Assembly (NCBI GenBank): GCA_003586115.2
Contig: QVOM02000025.1
Span: 44,436,522-44,500,521 of the forward strand
Source of the DNA: Salvator merianae
Lineage: Eukaryota > Chordata > Lepidosauria > Squamata > Teiidae
Direction: 5' to 3'
DNA: 64,000 nt
Positions within the stretch are counted from its first letter, which is position 1; each line of letters opens with the position of its first letter. This document shows positions 10,852 through 22,264 of this stretch, in pieces. A program made the position numbers and the translations under genes. Under the pieces are notes generated by a model, which had not been told where the DNA came from, searched no databases, and was given only the letters and a program-made list of their open reading frames with translations.

Positions 10852-13005
10852 TTAGATGTTGCTTTCCTGCAACAAGTTAACAAGTTTAATTGGGGAGCAA
10901 AAATAACTTTTAATAGAAAATAGGCAGGATGAAGATTCTGGGTCAGCAATTGTAGGAAGGGTGGGTACATGATGAAGTTGTGAGTTCTAATACTACTGCC
11001 TTGAATTCTCACCTGGGAATAAGTCCTGTTGCTGCGAATGGACTCTGGCACCATCCAGTCCAGATCCCAAGATGCTGGAATGAGCAATAAACTCAACATA
11101 CAACAAGATACACTGATATTCTCACTTTTGAAATTGCAAAATCGAGGAAGTAAAAGCAAGGAAGAGCTGGAGAATGTAGTCAACTGTGGGATAGAAGCCA
11201 TTGATAGGGAGTGATACTAAGCATTGCTAGGGGAAGGATTGGAGCAGCAGCATCCACTTATTGGATAGCAACCACTACCAGTGTCTGCCGTGAATTCCAG
11301 GTAAATGAAGGCTGCAGTGTGACAAAATAAGGAGGGCTCACATCCACATTTACCCTCTTCTGTGTGGAAGGCACTGTTATTGTGCATCTGATGACAGGAC
11401 GCTTCTTCCTAAAGGAATGGCTTCAAAAAGTCATGTCCGATTGCAACCTGCATTACTAGTTATACCAGATGAAATTCCTTTTCCTCTACAGCTATTAAAA
11501 GTGCAGAAACCCTATCCTCTTTTCCATATGATAACTCTATTGCTAGGAGGGAAAATGAGATAAGTAGAGGATACTGAGTAAGAACAGCAAACTTGTCTTA
11601 CCATCCATTAAATTGGACAGTGATAGCCTATGGGTCAAGACCATGGTGGAATAAGTGAAAACTTCACTTGGCTTGGAATCCAGTGCCCAATGGATTAGGT
11701 CTCATCTAGACAAACAAAAGCAAATATTTCAATTATTCCATTCCACTTTTGCTGGCTCTCAGTCCCCAGTCAGAAAACCATTGCCAAAACTGGAGAAAAG
11801 GAATATACCCAGTATGTTGAATCTCTTTTCCAAAATTTAATTGCCCAATCTACAAATGTCCATGCATTTGTTTGCATGAATAAGTTTGTCTGGGCATACT
11901 TTAAAACAGCAGAGTGTAGCAAGCAATACATCACTTCATTCTAAAAATATGTTTAGAACATGCTCTAATATTAACCCAAAGCAGGCAAATTTGATTGAGA
12001 GGAAAGCTAGAGGAAAGAAATACTCTGTGGGTCCTGTAGTGGAATAATAGTGCCCTCCAATGGCTGCTGTGATTTTAGCATTTTCTGCTAAATACTGCTA
12101 ATAGTACTGAACAGAAAAATTACACTATGGAAATCTCTAGCAAAAACTGCACAAATATCACAGATTGTACATTCACTATTCACAGACATTAGCATGAACT
12201 ACACACAGCACTGTCACTTCTCATACAGCTATCTTGCAATATTTGCACAAACCTAGGATCACACTGAAAAATCCTATATCGCAGAATCTGCACTACATGG
12301 AATTCAGTACAATTGTTCATGCAAAATCCCCCCATGTGAACTGGTTTAAAGAATTTTGTTCTTTGCAGAATAGTGTGGACATAATTGGTTATTTCATGCT
12401 TGTGAAAGCTATTCCTTGCAGGTCACAATTTTATACTGAGCGTAAAATGTATAAAATTTTGCACGTTATGATACAGCCCTGACTGTTGTTATTCCTTACA
12501 CGTACATAATACTGTCTGTCATTATTTAGGAGACAACTGATTGGCCAAGCAAGCTTTTGGCACCTACAGTTATGCTTTCCATATTGCTATGGTTTGGTTC
12601 CTGCACACTGCCATCTAATGCAGTATCATGGTATGCAAGGCACCTCTTCTTATAGAAAAGTGGAGGTTAAATGAAGAGGCCCAGTCTACCAATATAAATC
12701 AATGGTGTGCATAAGTCAAACTACATTTTTGCAAGCTTCTAGGATTGTATTAAACAAGGGTAGTCAATTTTTCTAACCATGCTCGTAAAGGCATGTTGTA
12801 CAAAACTATGTTAAGCAGGTGAAATTACATTTTACTGATTGTATTGGTGTAAAACCTTGACGTATATAACCATATTTTATGAAGTAAAACAGTATTAAGC
12901 AAAGCAGGTGGCATTATTCCCATGATTGGAACAGATGAAAATAGTGGAACCAAACCTAGGTAATGCAAATTTATATATTTATGAATATTTTATAGTTATT
13001 ATGAA
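10852..13005. other. AT-rich stretch, nothing recognised
   Basis: Sequence between the CR1 element and the R4-like fragments. No repeat ends, coding motifs or RNA structures were seen. Confidence 0.5.
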
Positions 13006-13009
13006 TAGT

Positions 13010-13160
13010 ATGTCATAATGAAATACCATGAAAAATGAGGAAAGGCAAGCAACTACTGGCCAAACAGCATTTAGATTTATTGCTGGCCCAACACATAGGG
13101 CAGAACATATCCTTGATTTAGTAGTAGTATTAATAATACCAATAGCTATCATCATTCCCG
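13010..13160 (+). mobile_element. R4/Dong-like LINE fragment (reverse transcriptase region), first copy
   Basis: The segment reading GCAAGCAACTACTGGCCAAA then CAGCATTTAGATTTATTGC is a direct match to 15230-15270, inside the longer R4-like relic. It therefore marks a second, separate insertion or rearranged piece of the same LINE family. Confidence 0.5.
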
Positions 13161-13749
13161 CAGAGGGCACCACTTTGATATGCTGGGGGGCTTGAGTATT
13201 ACATTGAAGCAGAGGGCTCTGCTGGAGGTTTAGACAGCCAGACAAAATGTATCCTACACGTATTAAATATGGCAAGAACCATAAAAATGAATCCTATGCA
13301 ATCAGTCACTGCCCAAGTGAACAAGGACTGTGTCAGGTGTTAGCATGCCTGGACATGTAGTGATAAGTGTGTTCCAAGACACATCATCTTGAGCTTAGCA
13401 ATCAGGACTGAAAACTACAGGGCTATTGGAAAGACAAAATATATCAACAAAAATATAGTTGCAGAAAATGAAGAAATGATGACCTGCTGTTTCAAAGTCA
13501 AACCCATTGAAACATGGATACCAGAAAACAATTTCAGAAATTTGGCAAGAAAAATACCAATATCAGAAATCACCAAAGACTAGCAAATCAGTGTCACTTC
13601 ATAATAAGACTTTATGATATAAAATGGGAGGAACTCACATAAATATCCAATCTGAACAACAGCTGGCCAAAAGAGAACCAGGTAGCACTTAAAGAAGCAG
13701 TGGCAGATGAATAAGTAACTGCTCACATGCTACATGAGGCAGTTACATT

Positions 13750-14028
13750 GGAGGCACCGTGGCGCAGAAGGCTAAGGCACTGATCTTTCAATAGGAGGAT
13801 CGGAGTTCAAGGCCTCTATCTGCCGTGTAGAGGGGATGAGCGCCCTCTACTGGCCTCTAGCTCCAGCCAACCTAGCTGTTCGAAAGCAAGTAATTGCAAG
13901 TAGATAAATAGGGAGCATCACATTGTGTGATGCGGAAGATAGACAGATGTAAGCCTTCGGGCGAAAAATAACCTTGTAAGCCGCTTTGAGTCAGCTTCGG
14001 CCGAGAAAAGTGGGGTATAAAAACCAAG

Positions 14029-14066
<38 letters not shown>

Positions 14067-14098
14067 CTTCTTCTTCTTCTTCTTCTTCTTCTTCTTCT
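13750..14098 (+). repeat. tRNA-derived SINE (family S1), copy 2, full length
   Basis: This is the most complete copy. The tRNA-like head carries an A-box GTGGCGCAGAAGG and a degenerate B-box GGAGTTCAAGGCC, the pol III internal promoter. The body follows, then the 3' phrase TAAGCCGCTTTGAGTC and GGGGTATAAAAACC, which resembles LINE-type 3' ends shared by squamate SINEs. The tail is (TTG) about 12 times then (TTC) about 10 times. It is inserted in the R4-like LINE relic. Confidence 0.88.
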
Positions 14099-14295
14099 AC
14101 ATAAGCAAAGGCCATACAGTTCTCAGTTAAAGTCACTTATATAACAATGCCAATAGCTGACCAAAAGAAAACCAAGATTATTAAATTTATGCAAGAAAGA
14201 AAAGTGTAAGCAATGGCCTGTATTGAAGATGGTTACTAGGAAGGACAAGCATTAGAAGACCTCAACAGAGCAGTAGCAGACATTTATTGGGTTAT

Positions 14296-14490
14296 TGTTG
14301 GGTACCACCGAGTTGTATTCAACTCCTGGTTGACTGCATGAGCACCTCCATTTATGCAGGTTTTTTTGGCATAAATAAATAAGTGGTTTGCTATTGCCTA
14401 CTTCCAAGGAGTAGCTGGGAATCAAACAAGCAACTCTCCATTTTCCAGGCAGTTTCCTCTATTACTAAACTACAGCCATTCCAATCATTA
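14296..14490 (-). repeat. tRNA-derived SINE (family S2), copy 1
   Basis: On the - strand the head reads AATGGCTGTAGTTTAGTAAT, a mutated tRNA A-box region, and the 3' half carries the complement of AGTGGTTTGCTATTGCCTAC. Same family as the copies at 21135, 49965, 50515 and 58065. Confidence 0.65.
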
Positions 14491-15744
14491 CAAGGAATCA
14501 ATCAGCTTATGTACAGTGTAGCCACAGGGATTACAGAAAAACCTACATATCAGATAGGTAGGTCTGAAATGAAATAAGAAAGTGCATAATCAAAATGGAG
14601 GATGAAACTGGAGAATAAAATCAACAGATGGTGGACAGAAACCAGTAAAGTGAAAATTATGAAAGAAAAGAAGTTGAAAAATGAAAAAGGCTAAAGAATG
14701 TCTAGTAAAGAAATATCATCTTGATTATATAAAAATCAAAGATATTTCAGAAATATTGAAGCAGCAAATCACAGCAACATCAAAGTAAATAATCGGATAT
14801 GAAATGCAAGTTGCACAATATAGACAGAACGTCCTTTTTCAGACAGCCCTGCACTAGTATTCTCGGACTATTAATGGAGAAAATGTGGATTACATTGTGC
14901 TGCCAAATAAAGCAACTGTTAAGTTTTGGAAAGACTTGTGGAAGACCTGTGAGACAAACCAAAGGAATACAATAAGAATGCAATATGGATTAAAGAAATG
15001 GGAGCCATACAGCCGATCTGATAACAACACCAGAATTAGCCGAGAAAAAGGTCAAGAGGAGAGAGAACTGGACAGCACCAAGGATGGATGAATTACATAG
15101 TTTCTGGCTCATATATCTCACTGGCCCGCATGAAAGAAAATTAATGCAGTTCTACAAGGTGAAGAAAATAGTTTTGCCAGTTGCTAGCATTTTGTTTATC
15201 TCATAATGAAAGATCATGAAAAAGGTGCAATGGCAAGCAACTACTGGGCAAACAGCATTTAAACTTCTGGCAGGAATAAGATCAGATGCAATATAAGAAT
15301 GCTTAGAAAACAACTTATCCAATAGCAGGAGAACAGAAAGGAAACTGGCAAAAAAAACCAGAGGCACAAAAGTTAAGCTGCTGTTATATGAATGACTCTA
15401 GGAAATTGTAAATGAAGAAAAAAAAACCCACCACCTTATATGTTGCTTAGGTTTATTATAAAAGACATTGGACTTATTACCATACAATTGGATGACAGGA
15501 GTTAGTGACAAATCAAAATGTTTATTAGGAAGGCAATGAGAACACAGAAGACAGAGCTGAAAGTGAATGGTGAATGGTGAATAGATAGCCAGGTCTATAT
15601 CCAAAGATGTATGTTTCAGACCGGCTTACTATCACTATTACTATTTATTATGTCTCTGATATCACTGTGTGATTTTGAAGAAAATAGACCAAGGATATCA
15701 GGCTTCTAAGACATAATTTTTGAATCTTTTGTATATGGATTATG

Positions 15745-16545
15745 ATTTAGTTACTTACTAAATTTCTATAACTGCCCAATAACCACAGGTTCTCTGTGTG
15801 GCTTACAATAAAATACATGAAAATAGACAAATATAAAAAAGAATAGCCAACCAGATCTCTAAAATGCCTGGGTGAATAAAAAGTTCTTCAGCTGATACCT
15901 AAAGGCATATAAAGTTGTCACCTGGTGTACCTCTCTGGAGGAAGTATTCCAAAACCTGGGTGCTGCTACTAAAAAGGTCCTTTTTCTTGTGGCCACCCTC
16001 CTTACTTCAACTGGTGGGGGAACAGACAGCAGGTTTCTTTTGCTGGCATAAAGTTACAAGTAGGGACATATGGTAACCCAAGTCATTTAAGGCTTTAAAA
16101 GTTAAAAACAGCACTTTGAATTGGGCCTTGAAACAAACTGGGAGCCAGTGCAATTGGCAGAGGACTAGTGTGATGTGTTCTAAATGCCCAGTATGTGTTA
16201 GTAGACTTGAAGTTGTATTCTAAACCAGGTAGAGTTTCTGAACTGTTTTTAAGGGCAGCCCCTCATTCAACAATAATCTAAATAAGAGACTACAAGAGGA
16301 ACTATGGCCAGGCTATCTTTATCCAGATAAGGATACTGCTGGTGTATGAGCCACATGGATTTCCTGGCCATGGAAATCACTTGGGCATCTAGTGACAGAG
16401 CTGCAAAACTAATCTTGCAGAGGAAGTACAATCCCATCCAAGACAGGCTGACAATATTTCTGTCTTGCCTGGATTGAGTTTCAGTTTGTTAATCCTCATC
16501 CAGACCATTGTCACACCCATACACTTGGGGGATTCCCCCCCCCCA
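15745..16545. repeat. Old interspersed repeat, squamate type, class not assigned
   Basis: The stretch contains phrases that recur in lizard genomes: CTGGGAGCCAGTGCAATTGG, TTGAAGTTGTATTCTAAACC, GGGCAGCCCCTCATTCAACA, CAAGACAGGCTGACAATATT and TGAGTTTCAGTTTGTTAATC. It is diverged and has no open frame. It may be the internal part of an old LINE; the class is not certain. Confidence 0.5.
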
Positions 16546-17019
16546 AAAGATGGTGCAGATACCCAAAGGGAAAATTCAAAAAGTAAACTACTTTGCAGCC
16601 ATCATCCTCTAAAGCAAAATCTCATAGCATGGATTTGCCATAATACAATTTACAAATTTCATCCATGATTTGCCCTAGTGTGTTTTACAGCCAAGGCAGA
16701 GGTTCAGAAGTGAAGTCTACACCATGCTGAAACCTTCTTCCTGGTCCAGAAGCCTTTTTCTCATTTGTCTTTTGGCAGTGAGGAAGGTGCTTCATGTGGC
16801 TTTTGTTTTTAAATGACTTCTGAACGTGGCTTAGTGTGGTTTGATGAGTTTCTAATGGTTTCGGAATGCTTTATGTGCCTTTGAGTTTGGAATGAGGGGT
16901 GTGTGGAATGGACTGGAGTGAGTCATTGCTGTGTGTGTTCTGTAGGTGGGTTGGGATGTTTTGGTGGGTTTTGACGGCTTTTGAGAGCACCTGCTTGTAT
17001 GCTGTAGGGTGTCTGTGCT

Positions 17020-17373
17020 GTGGACGATGATTCAGTGACTAGATTCCTGAGCAAGTACAGAGGGCTTTTGTATGCATATGTGGGGGGCCACACAGAGTGT
17101 TTTTTGGGTGTGTGTCTTTTTGGGCTGGAAATGATGGCTCAGAAGCATGCTAGCAGCAAGGCAGTGACTCCTACAGAGCCAAAAATAAAAAGGAGAAAGA
17201 TTGCCCAGCCCCTGGAGGACAAAATCAAAATACAGAACCAAGTCAAAGAAAGAAGAGCGTTCACCACTACTGGAAGAGTCCTTGAGGCCAGGGAGTCAAC
17301 CATTAGGACCACCAAAAAAATTAAGAAATCATTTGTGCTAGAGTGGCCAGGAGTGCTACAGCCTGAATTGTAA
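17020..17373 (+). pseudogene. Pogo/Tigger-like transposase remnant (CENP-B type helix-turn-helix)
   Basis: A 117-codon frame opens at 17020. From about codon 40 it reads like the N-terminal DNA-binding region of Tigger/CENP-B proteins: a basic KIKRRKIAQPLEDKIKI stretch, then a helix-turn-helix-like region with GRVLEARESTIRTTKKIKKS, equivalent to the family pattern GRHY-NVNESTIR-IKKNEKAI. The remaining DDE catalytic core is absent, and codons 1-39 have no recognised counterpart. It is read as a decayed DNA transposon, not a host gene; a domesticated fragment is unlikely at this length. Confidence 0.6.
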
Positions 17374-17475
17374 TGCATTTCAGGTCCAGGGTCCCACTGG
17401 AGAAAAAGGATGTTAAAAGCTCTGAACATCTGGATGGAATACTCCATGGGCTTTCAAGCCATCCCATTGTACCAA

Positions 17476-18093
17476 GGCCCAGTGTGTCTTTCCTACCACC
17501 CTTAATCCGGATCACTGGTAGTTCTGATTAATCAGGACTACCAGTGGACCAGCGGGCCTGATCAGAAACACGGGAGAAGAAGAAGAAGAACTTGGTTTTT
17601 ATACCCCGCTTTTCTCTGCCGAAGCTGACTCAAAGCGGCTTACAAGGTTACTTTTCGCCCGAAGGCTTACATCTGTCTATCTTCCGCATCACACAATGTG
17701 ATGCTCCCTGTTTATCTACTTGCAATTACTTGCTTTCGAACAGCTAGGTTGGCTGGAGCTAGAGGCCAGTAGAGGGCGCTCATCCCCTCTACACAGCAGA
17801 CGGGGGCCTTGAACTCCGATCCTCCTATTGAAAGATCAGTGCCTTAGCCTTCTGCGCCACCGTGCCTCCGGGAGGCATGCAGATATATGCCTCTCATGTT
17901 CAGGACTACCAGGGGTGCCTTTCGGCAGCACACTATAGTGCTACCAAAAAGCACCCCCCCTAGGCCCCAAGGCTAGGAACAAATGAGCAGATGGTGCTGA
18001 TCCTGCCCATGCCTCCCCACAATCCAGATCAGTGGGCCAGGTTAATCCGGACCCACTGATCCAGATTGCCAGCAGGTAAGTGCAGAAAGGGCC
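17476..18093 (+). mobile_element. DNA transposon remnant, family A-like, with nested SINE
   Basis: The left end GGCCCAGTGTGTCTTTCCTACC and the complement of the right end (GGCCCTTTCTGCACTTACC) resemble the family A termini. The body contains a 30-bp palindrome at 17515-17544 and a second inverted pair at about 18020-18067 (CAGATCAGTGGG / CCCACTGATCC). The SINE at 17574-17869 interrupts it. The family A core was not found, so the link rests on the ends. Confidence 0.45.
17574..17869 (-). repeat. tRNA-derived SINE (family S1), copy 3
   Basis: Reverse complement of copy 2, complete from the GGAGGCACGGTGGCGCAGAA head to the GGGGTATAAAAACCAAG end with a short (TTC)n tail. It lies inside a DNA transposon remnant (17476-18093). 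Similarity to copy 2 is high by eye, so the family is not very old. Confidence 0.88.
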
Positions 18094-18104
18094 TAAGTTG
18101 GGAA

Positions 18105-18475
18105 TGTCTGCCATATTTGTAGGAATGCTTCCATCCTGTCTTCTCCCTGGAATCCAGCTTTTTGTGGAGTTCTATATATTTGTATAATTTGACATCTCAG
18201 GCTCCGTTGTACCAGTTTTTCATAGTCAGGAGCTCTGCTGGTTTCCATTGTTCACTGATCAGATATTTAACTGCATATAATAAATAGTATAACAACATGT
18301 GTTGCTTGTCTAGTATATCCGTAAAAATATGTAGCAGATAGACTTGAGGGTCCAGTTGTATTGATTTTTTAAAATATTTTTTGTAGTTCATGGAGGATCC
18401 CTTTTCCAAAACATCTGCACCTTGTTGCACGTTCACCACATGTTGAATTATTTGGGGGTATATTTGAGGACCATC
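18105..18475 (-). mobile_element. L1-like LINE ORF2 C-terminal relic
   Basis: The - strand frame 18197-18439 reads IQLDPQVYLLHIFTDIL, then LLYYLLYAVKYLISEQWK and NWYNG, followed after a shift by an EMSNYTNI-type tail. This resembles the extreme C-terminus of vertebrate L1 ORF2. No catalytic domain remains. Confidence 0.45.
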
Positions 18476-18479
18476 CAGA

Positions 18480-20175
18480 GGGTCACAAGTTCACCATTAA
18501 AGGATCTTCAGCATTTCTTTAATAGTTTCTGTTAATGTCATTCTTTATATTTTTCTCTTCATCATTCTCTGTGGACTTTATTCTATAATAGAGTATTCTG
18601 CAGACCATGCGACAATTCTGTTTTAAAATTCAAAATTTTGAAATAACAATGAGCATAAAACCATTAAGGCCAGTTGCCCGGAACAAGTGTAAATTACTTC
18701 TCCTAATACTTTGTTGCATTCTAGAGACATTGATCAATTCAGGTCAGCTTGCTTCTTCAGGATACGGAGAATGAGTGCTTTTAAAATAATATTTGGGTCC
18801 TTCTGCATGATTGGTTTATAATATGACAAATGTTCTTATACTTTTAAAGTGTCACAGTTTTGCAGTGCTCACACTGCAATACATAGTTATGGAAGAAGAT
18901 TAATTCCTTTCCTTAGCATATCGGGCCATTGCAGAAAAGCATTCTACTGGGAATTAAGGCTACCTGACTTTAATAGAGCTTACATTGTGCACAGGACTGT
19001 AGATAAAGACTGTAACCCTATAATTGCTGGGAACCAATTTCTGTTAAAAATGTTGCACTTCCTCATAGCATGACTTAGGGATGCATACTAAAGATGTGTA
19101 CTGGAACAGTAAAGTAGGTTGAGCAATTGATATGACTTTTTCCATTCATATAGTACGGTACATTTTAGTCACGTGCAGTGGTGATATGTTTAGGCTCTCA
19201 TATCAGTTCTTGGATGCCAACATGAGTTGCCCTCCAGACCATCTACTTCTTCACAGAGATGATGGAAATGTAATTTCTCTCTAGGATTCCGCACTCAGGG
19301 TACCCTTGGGCTTGTCACTCTCAAAGCCGAGTTTCTGTCTCCTTAATGAATCCAGCTGATTCATGATCCAATGAAGGAGGGAGTTCAGTATGATGGAGCA
19401 AAGGCTAATTCAGCAGAAATGCAACTCACTTGCTCATGTTCCTTGCTCAAAGCTTGCTCAAGCTAGGACAAAACCTGTGTGTTTGCCAGCCACTGGGATC
19501 TATGGGTATATTAGGGGAGATTACAGGGATATTAGGGGAGAGGATGTTTACACAGAGCATCTCTGTATCTCTTGCTCAGGACATTCTTCAGGAAATCAGG
19601 ACATTTGATAGCTTTGGGTGTACAGATTCTTGTCTAAAATAATGAATATTTTAATCTCGTGAGTGCTAGGTGCATTGCTTGATACTTGGTACTCACTAGG
19701 GGGCTATCAAGATGGGATCTACATGACGGTCAAGTACAATACTGCCAGGCTGACACATTTATGCAAGATAATCTGTTGATCACCTATTCCTATTGGTACG
19801 CTAAGCTGGAGACAAGGGTGACAAGGAAATCTGGAGACCAGGATGACAACCAGGAAATCAAAAATGACCACAGCCTCACCCTCACCACATTTTCCCATTT
19901 CTGCCTCCATTCTTCTGCTTTCAAAAGTCTTCTATCTCTAGCAGTTATTTTCCTGCCCTGTTAGGTAGTCCGCCATCCAACTCTCAGAAACAGCTGTATA
20001 TTTTGGAGTGGGGGAGTTAAAATGGGGTGTACGGAGAACTTTTCATTTACGATTTGTACATCATTCCCGTTAACTTAATGACCAATGTGATTTATAAGCC
20101 TTTTTTTGTGGGAGATAAGGGAAGCAGATTAAAACAATTTCAATCAAAACGTAAGAGATAACAAGTACTGTCAAT
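18480..20175. other. Upstream DNA, nothing recognised
   Basis: Only short frames without protein features; no inverted ends found. Confidence 0.45.
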
Positions 20176-20179
20176 TTGG

Positions 20180-20375
20180 TATTGACAGCGGGCGGCACGC
20201 TGTCTCGGGCGGCACATCCAGCCAGGGTTCATAAGCTGCGTGCGCGGCAACACGGCCGCACAGCTCCTTCAACTGTCGGTCTCGTTTTGACTTTTTTAAA
20301 AAAGTAATCTTAGTGTGTATTGACAGAGGGGCGGCAAACTCAGGCACAGCCGCAAGCGGCAAAAATTCTAGCTAT
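20180..20375. repeat. GC-rich fragment with a direct repeat TATTGACAG...GGGCGGCA
   Basis: TATTGACAGCGGGCGGCA at 20180 and TATTGACAGAGGGGCGGCA at 20318 are direct copies 138 bases apart. The DNA between is CpG-rich, unlike the flanks. It may be a decayed hAT-like end that was duplicated, but no inverted end was found. Confidence 0.4.
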
Positions 20376-21134
20376 GTTTCTGTCTCAGGTCCATGCTGTC
20401 TACCAGCAGATCCATCGCTTTCTTCCTGCAACCCCTCAATCTCTTCATTTATAGAACTGTTGCACAGAGCAGGGCATGTGAGACCTCCTCCATCCCAGCT
20501 AATGCAGAGCCATTAATGAGCTGCCTTAAGGAAACTCTCATTGAGATGCATGATACAAACTGATTAAAAAATCTTGACAAAGATAAAGGCAACTTTAAAC
20601 TCCCATCACCAACTACCGGCAGGGATTAAAATACTAAACAGATTCAAGAGTTTTGTTTGCTCCTATATCTCCTTGTCTCACATCTCCAATCCTGCCAGAA
20701 GTAGCAGAGACAACTAAAGGGCCATGATGGAGCTGCTTCCTACTGCTAACACACTTTCACTCCTCCCAGTCTTTTGAGCTTATGAAAGAGAAACAATTGT
20801 TTTCCACTTTCCCCATGTATGTGAATTTTACTGGCTTTTTCTTGTGTTAGAAGTTGCATAAGCAGCACACTTTCACTCTCCCTAAAATGTTGATGTCTAT
20901 ATAATTGGGCCTGTCTGTGCTATCATATATTCAGTGTATATCTTATTTCAGTATATAGCTTTTGGTTTTAGTATTGTTGATTTTGTGTTGCAAAGCTAGT
21001 TTTTATGCTAGCCACTTTGATTCAGTAGCAAGACAAGATATCAATCTAATTACATAAATGAATATATAAATACTGATACAAATGTATCAAGTGAATGTTG
21101 ATCCTGCTGCAAACAGCTAAAATTAGATGGAGTG

Positions 21135-21305
21135 AAGTGGTAACAATAAGGAGGTACCATCTGGTGACTATATGGAGCCATCCACACACTATTTTTGGCA
21201 GACACCAAACTGGTTCGCTATTACCTTCTTCCAGGATCATGCTAGAGGTCAAACTCATGACTCTATGCTTTCCAGGCAGATGTTCTGTTCTGCAAAACTG
21301 TGTTC
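21135..21305 (-). repeat. tRNA-derived SINE (family S2), copy 2
   Basis: + strand shows GGTGACTATATGGAGCCATC, TTCGCTATTACCTTCTTCCA and GAGGTCAAACTCATGACTC, matching the S2 order read in reverse. The A-box end is eroded. Confidence 0.55.
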
Positions 21306-21574
21306 TTCACACACCCACATGAAAGTCAGCTCCACTCAATGCTTTAACAAAATACAGGATGAACAGATGGAGAGGAGGAGAGGTCTCCTGCACCTTTAAT
21401 AGTTCTGAGGAAGGAGGACCATTGCAGTTGTAGCTCATCATGCACCCAATAGCAGCTGATGTTTCCTCTTCTGAGCAACTATTACACACCAAAGAGCCAT
21501 GTCCTCCTTTCTGTCTGGCCCCCTTGATTCCTACCACTGTTTTCTTAAGATTAAAGGCTGAGGCAATGAAATGA

Positions 21575-21785
21575 GGGCCCAGCTATATCTTTTATTCCAT
21601 CTTCAAGCCACCTTCAAAATGAGAGAACACATGAGCAAAGAGAGTAATTGGGTTAGATGCTGCAGAAAGGTGGATTTTCTGGGTTATTTTATAATGTGGA
21701 AGGAAAATGGTTTATTGCTTTGCTGGCGTGTTCTCTCACTCTGAAGGTCAATCAAAGATGGATTAAAACTTAGGTGTGGTGGGCT
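21575..21785. mobile_element. MITE of the same family as 31998-32185, copy 2
   Basis: The right arm GATTAAAACTTAGGTGTG then GTGGGCTC matches the first copy, and the left arm GGGCCCAGCTATATC then TTTTATTCC is its decayed inverse. Subterminal GAGAGAAC motifs face each other in both copies. Confidence 0.7.
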
Positions 21786-22215
21786 CTACGAGGGATTAAT
21801 TTGCATCTCCATTGGAGTGCTGAGCTCAGAAAAAAGTTCTAAGCCCCTCCCCCCACCACAGCATTGTGCCTTCTTCTTCTTCTCTACCACTTGTTTGCTG
21901 CTACTACCAAAATCAATGAGTTCATTGGGAGCCATAAAAATTGCCTGGAGAATTGTTATCAGGTATCTGAGCAGGATTTAGCCATCTCTTGCATTTAACA
22001 GTATGATCCTGCCAAACTTTTAATCTCCTTGATTAAAAAGGTCAGGTCCAAGAATAGGCTCAACTATCTTTCTGAACTTAGTGAGGCTTGTTCATGCTTA
22101 TAGATGATGCTTGTGGTGACAGATTGCCCATGGTCACACCTTCACTTTAAAGCTTCTTCAGTCCATTTTAGGATCTGGTAGACCACACCTGTTAATTGAT
22201 ATTTGTTTCTCTTGG

Positions 22216-22264
22216 GGACTTTTCACCCGCCAAAAGGACTTTCCACCCGCCAAAAGGACTTTCC
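22216..22264 (+). repeat. Short tandem duplication, 20-bp unit
   Basis: GGACTTTTCACCCGCCAAAA then GGACTTTCCACCCGCCAAAA then GGACTTTCC: about 2.4 units, one mismatch. Confidence 0.9.

Larger units (their letters stand above)
13290..15740 (+). mobile_element. Decayed R4/Dong-like LINE, interrupted by two SINEs
   Basis: Broken + strand frames show protein traces of the R4/Dong clade as known from lizards. About 14890-15090 gives NKATVKFWKDLWKT followed by SREKGQEERE-type text; about 15090-15130 gives DELHSFWL; about 15230-15380 gives TTGQTAFKLLAGIRSDAI and LENN, then KTRGTKVKLLL; about 15680-15740 gives GYQASKT then FLNLLYMDYDL, which corresponds to the YMDD-type catalytic region of the reverse transcriptase. 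Many stops and shifts are present. The body is split by the SINE at 13750-14098 and the tRNA-type SINE at 14296-14490. Assignment to R4 is from recall of family motifs. Confidence 0.6.

Noticed and set aside
13918..14136. - strand frame with Glu and Gln runs, superficially like the acidic tail of a nuclear protein
   Set aside because: The runs are the triplet tail of a SINE read in antisense.
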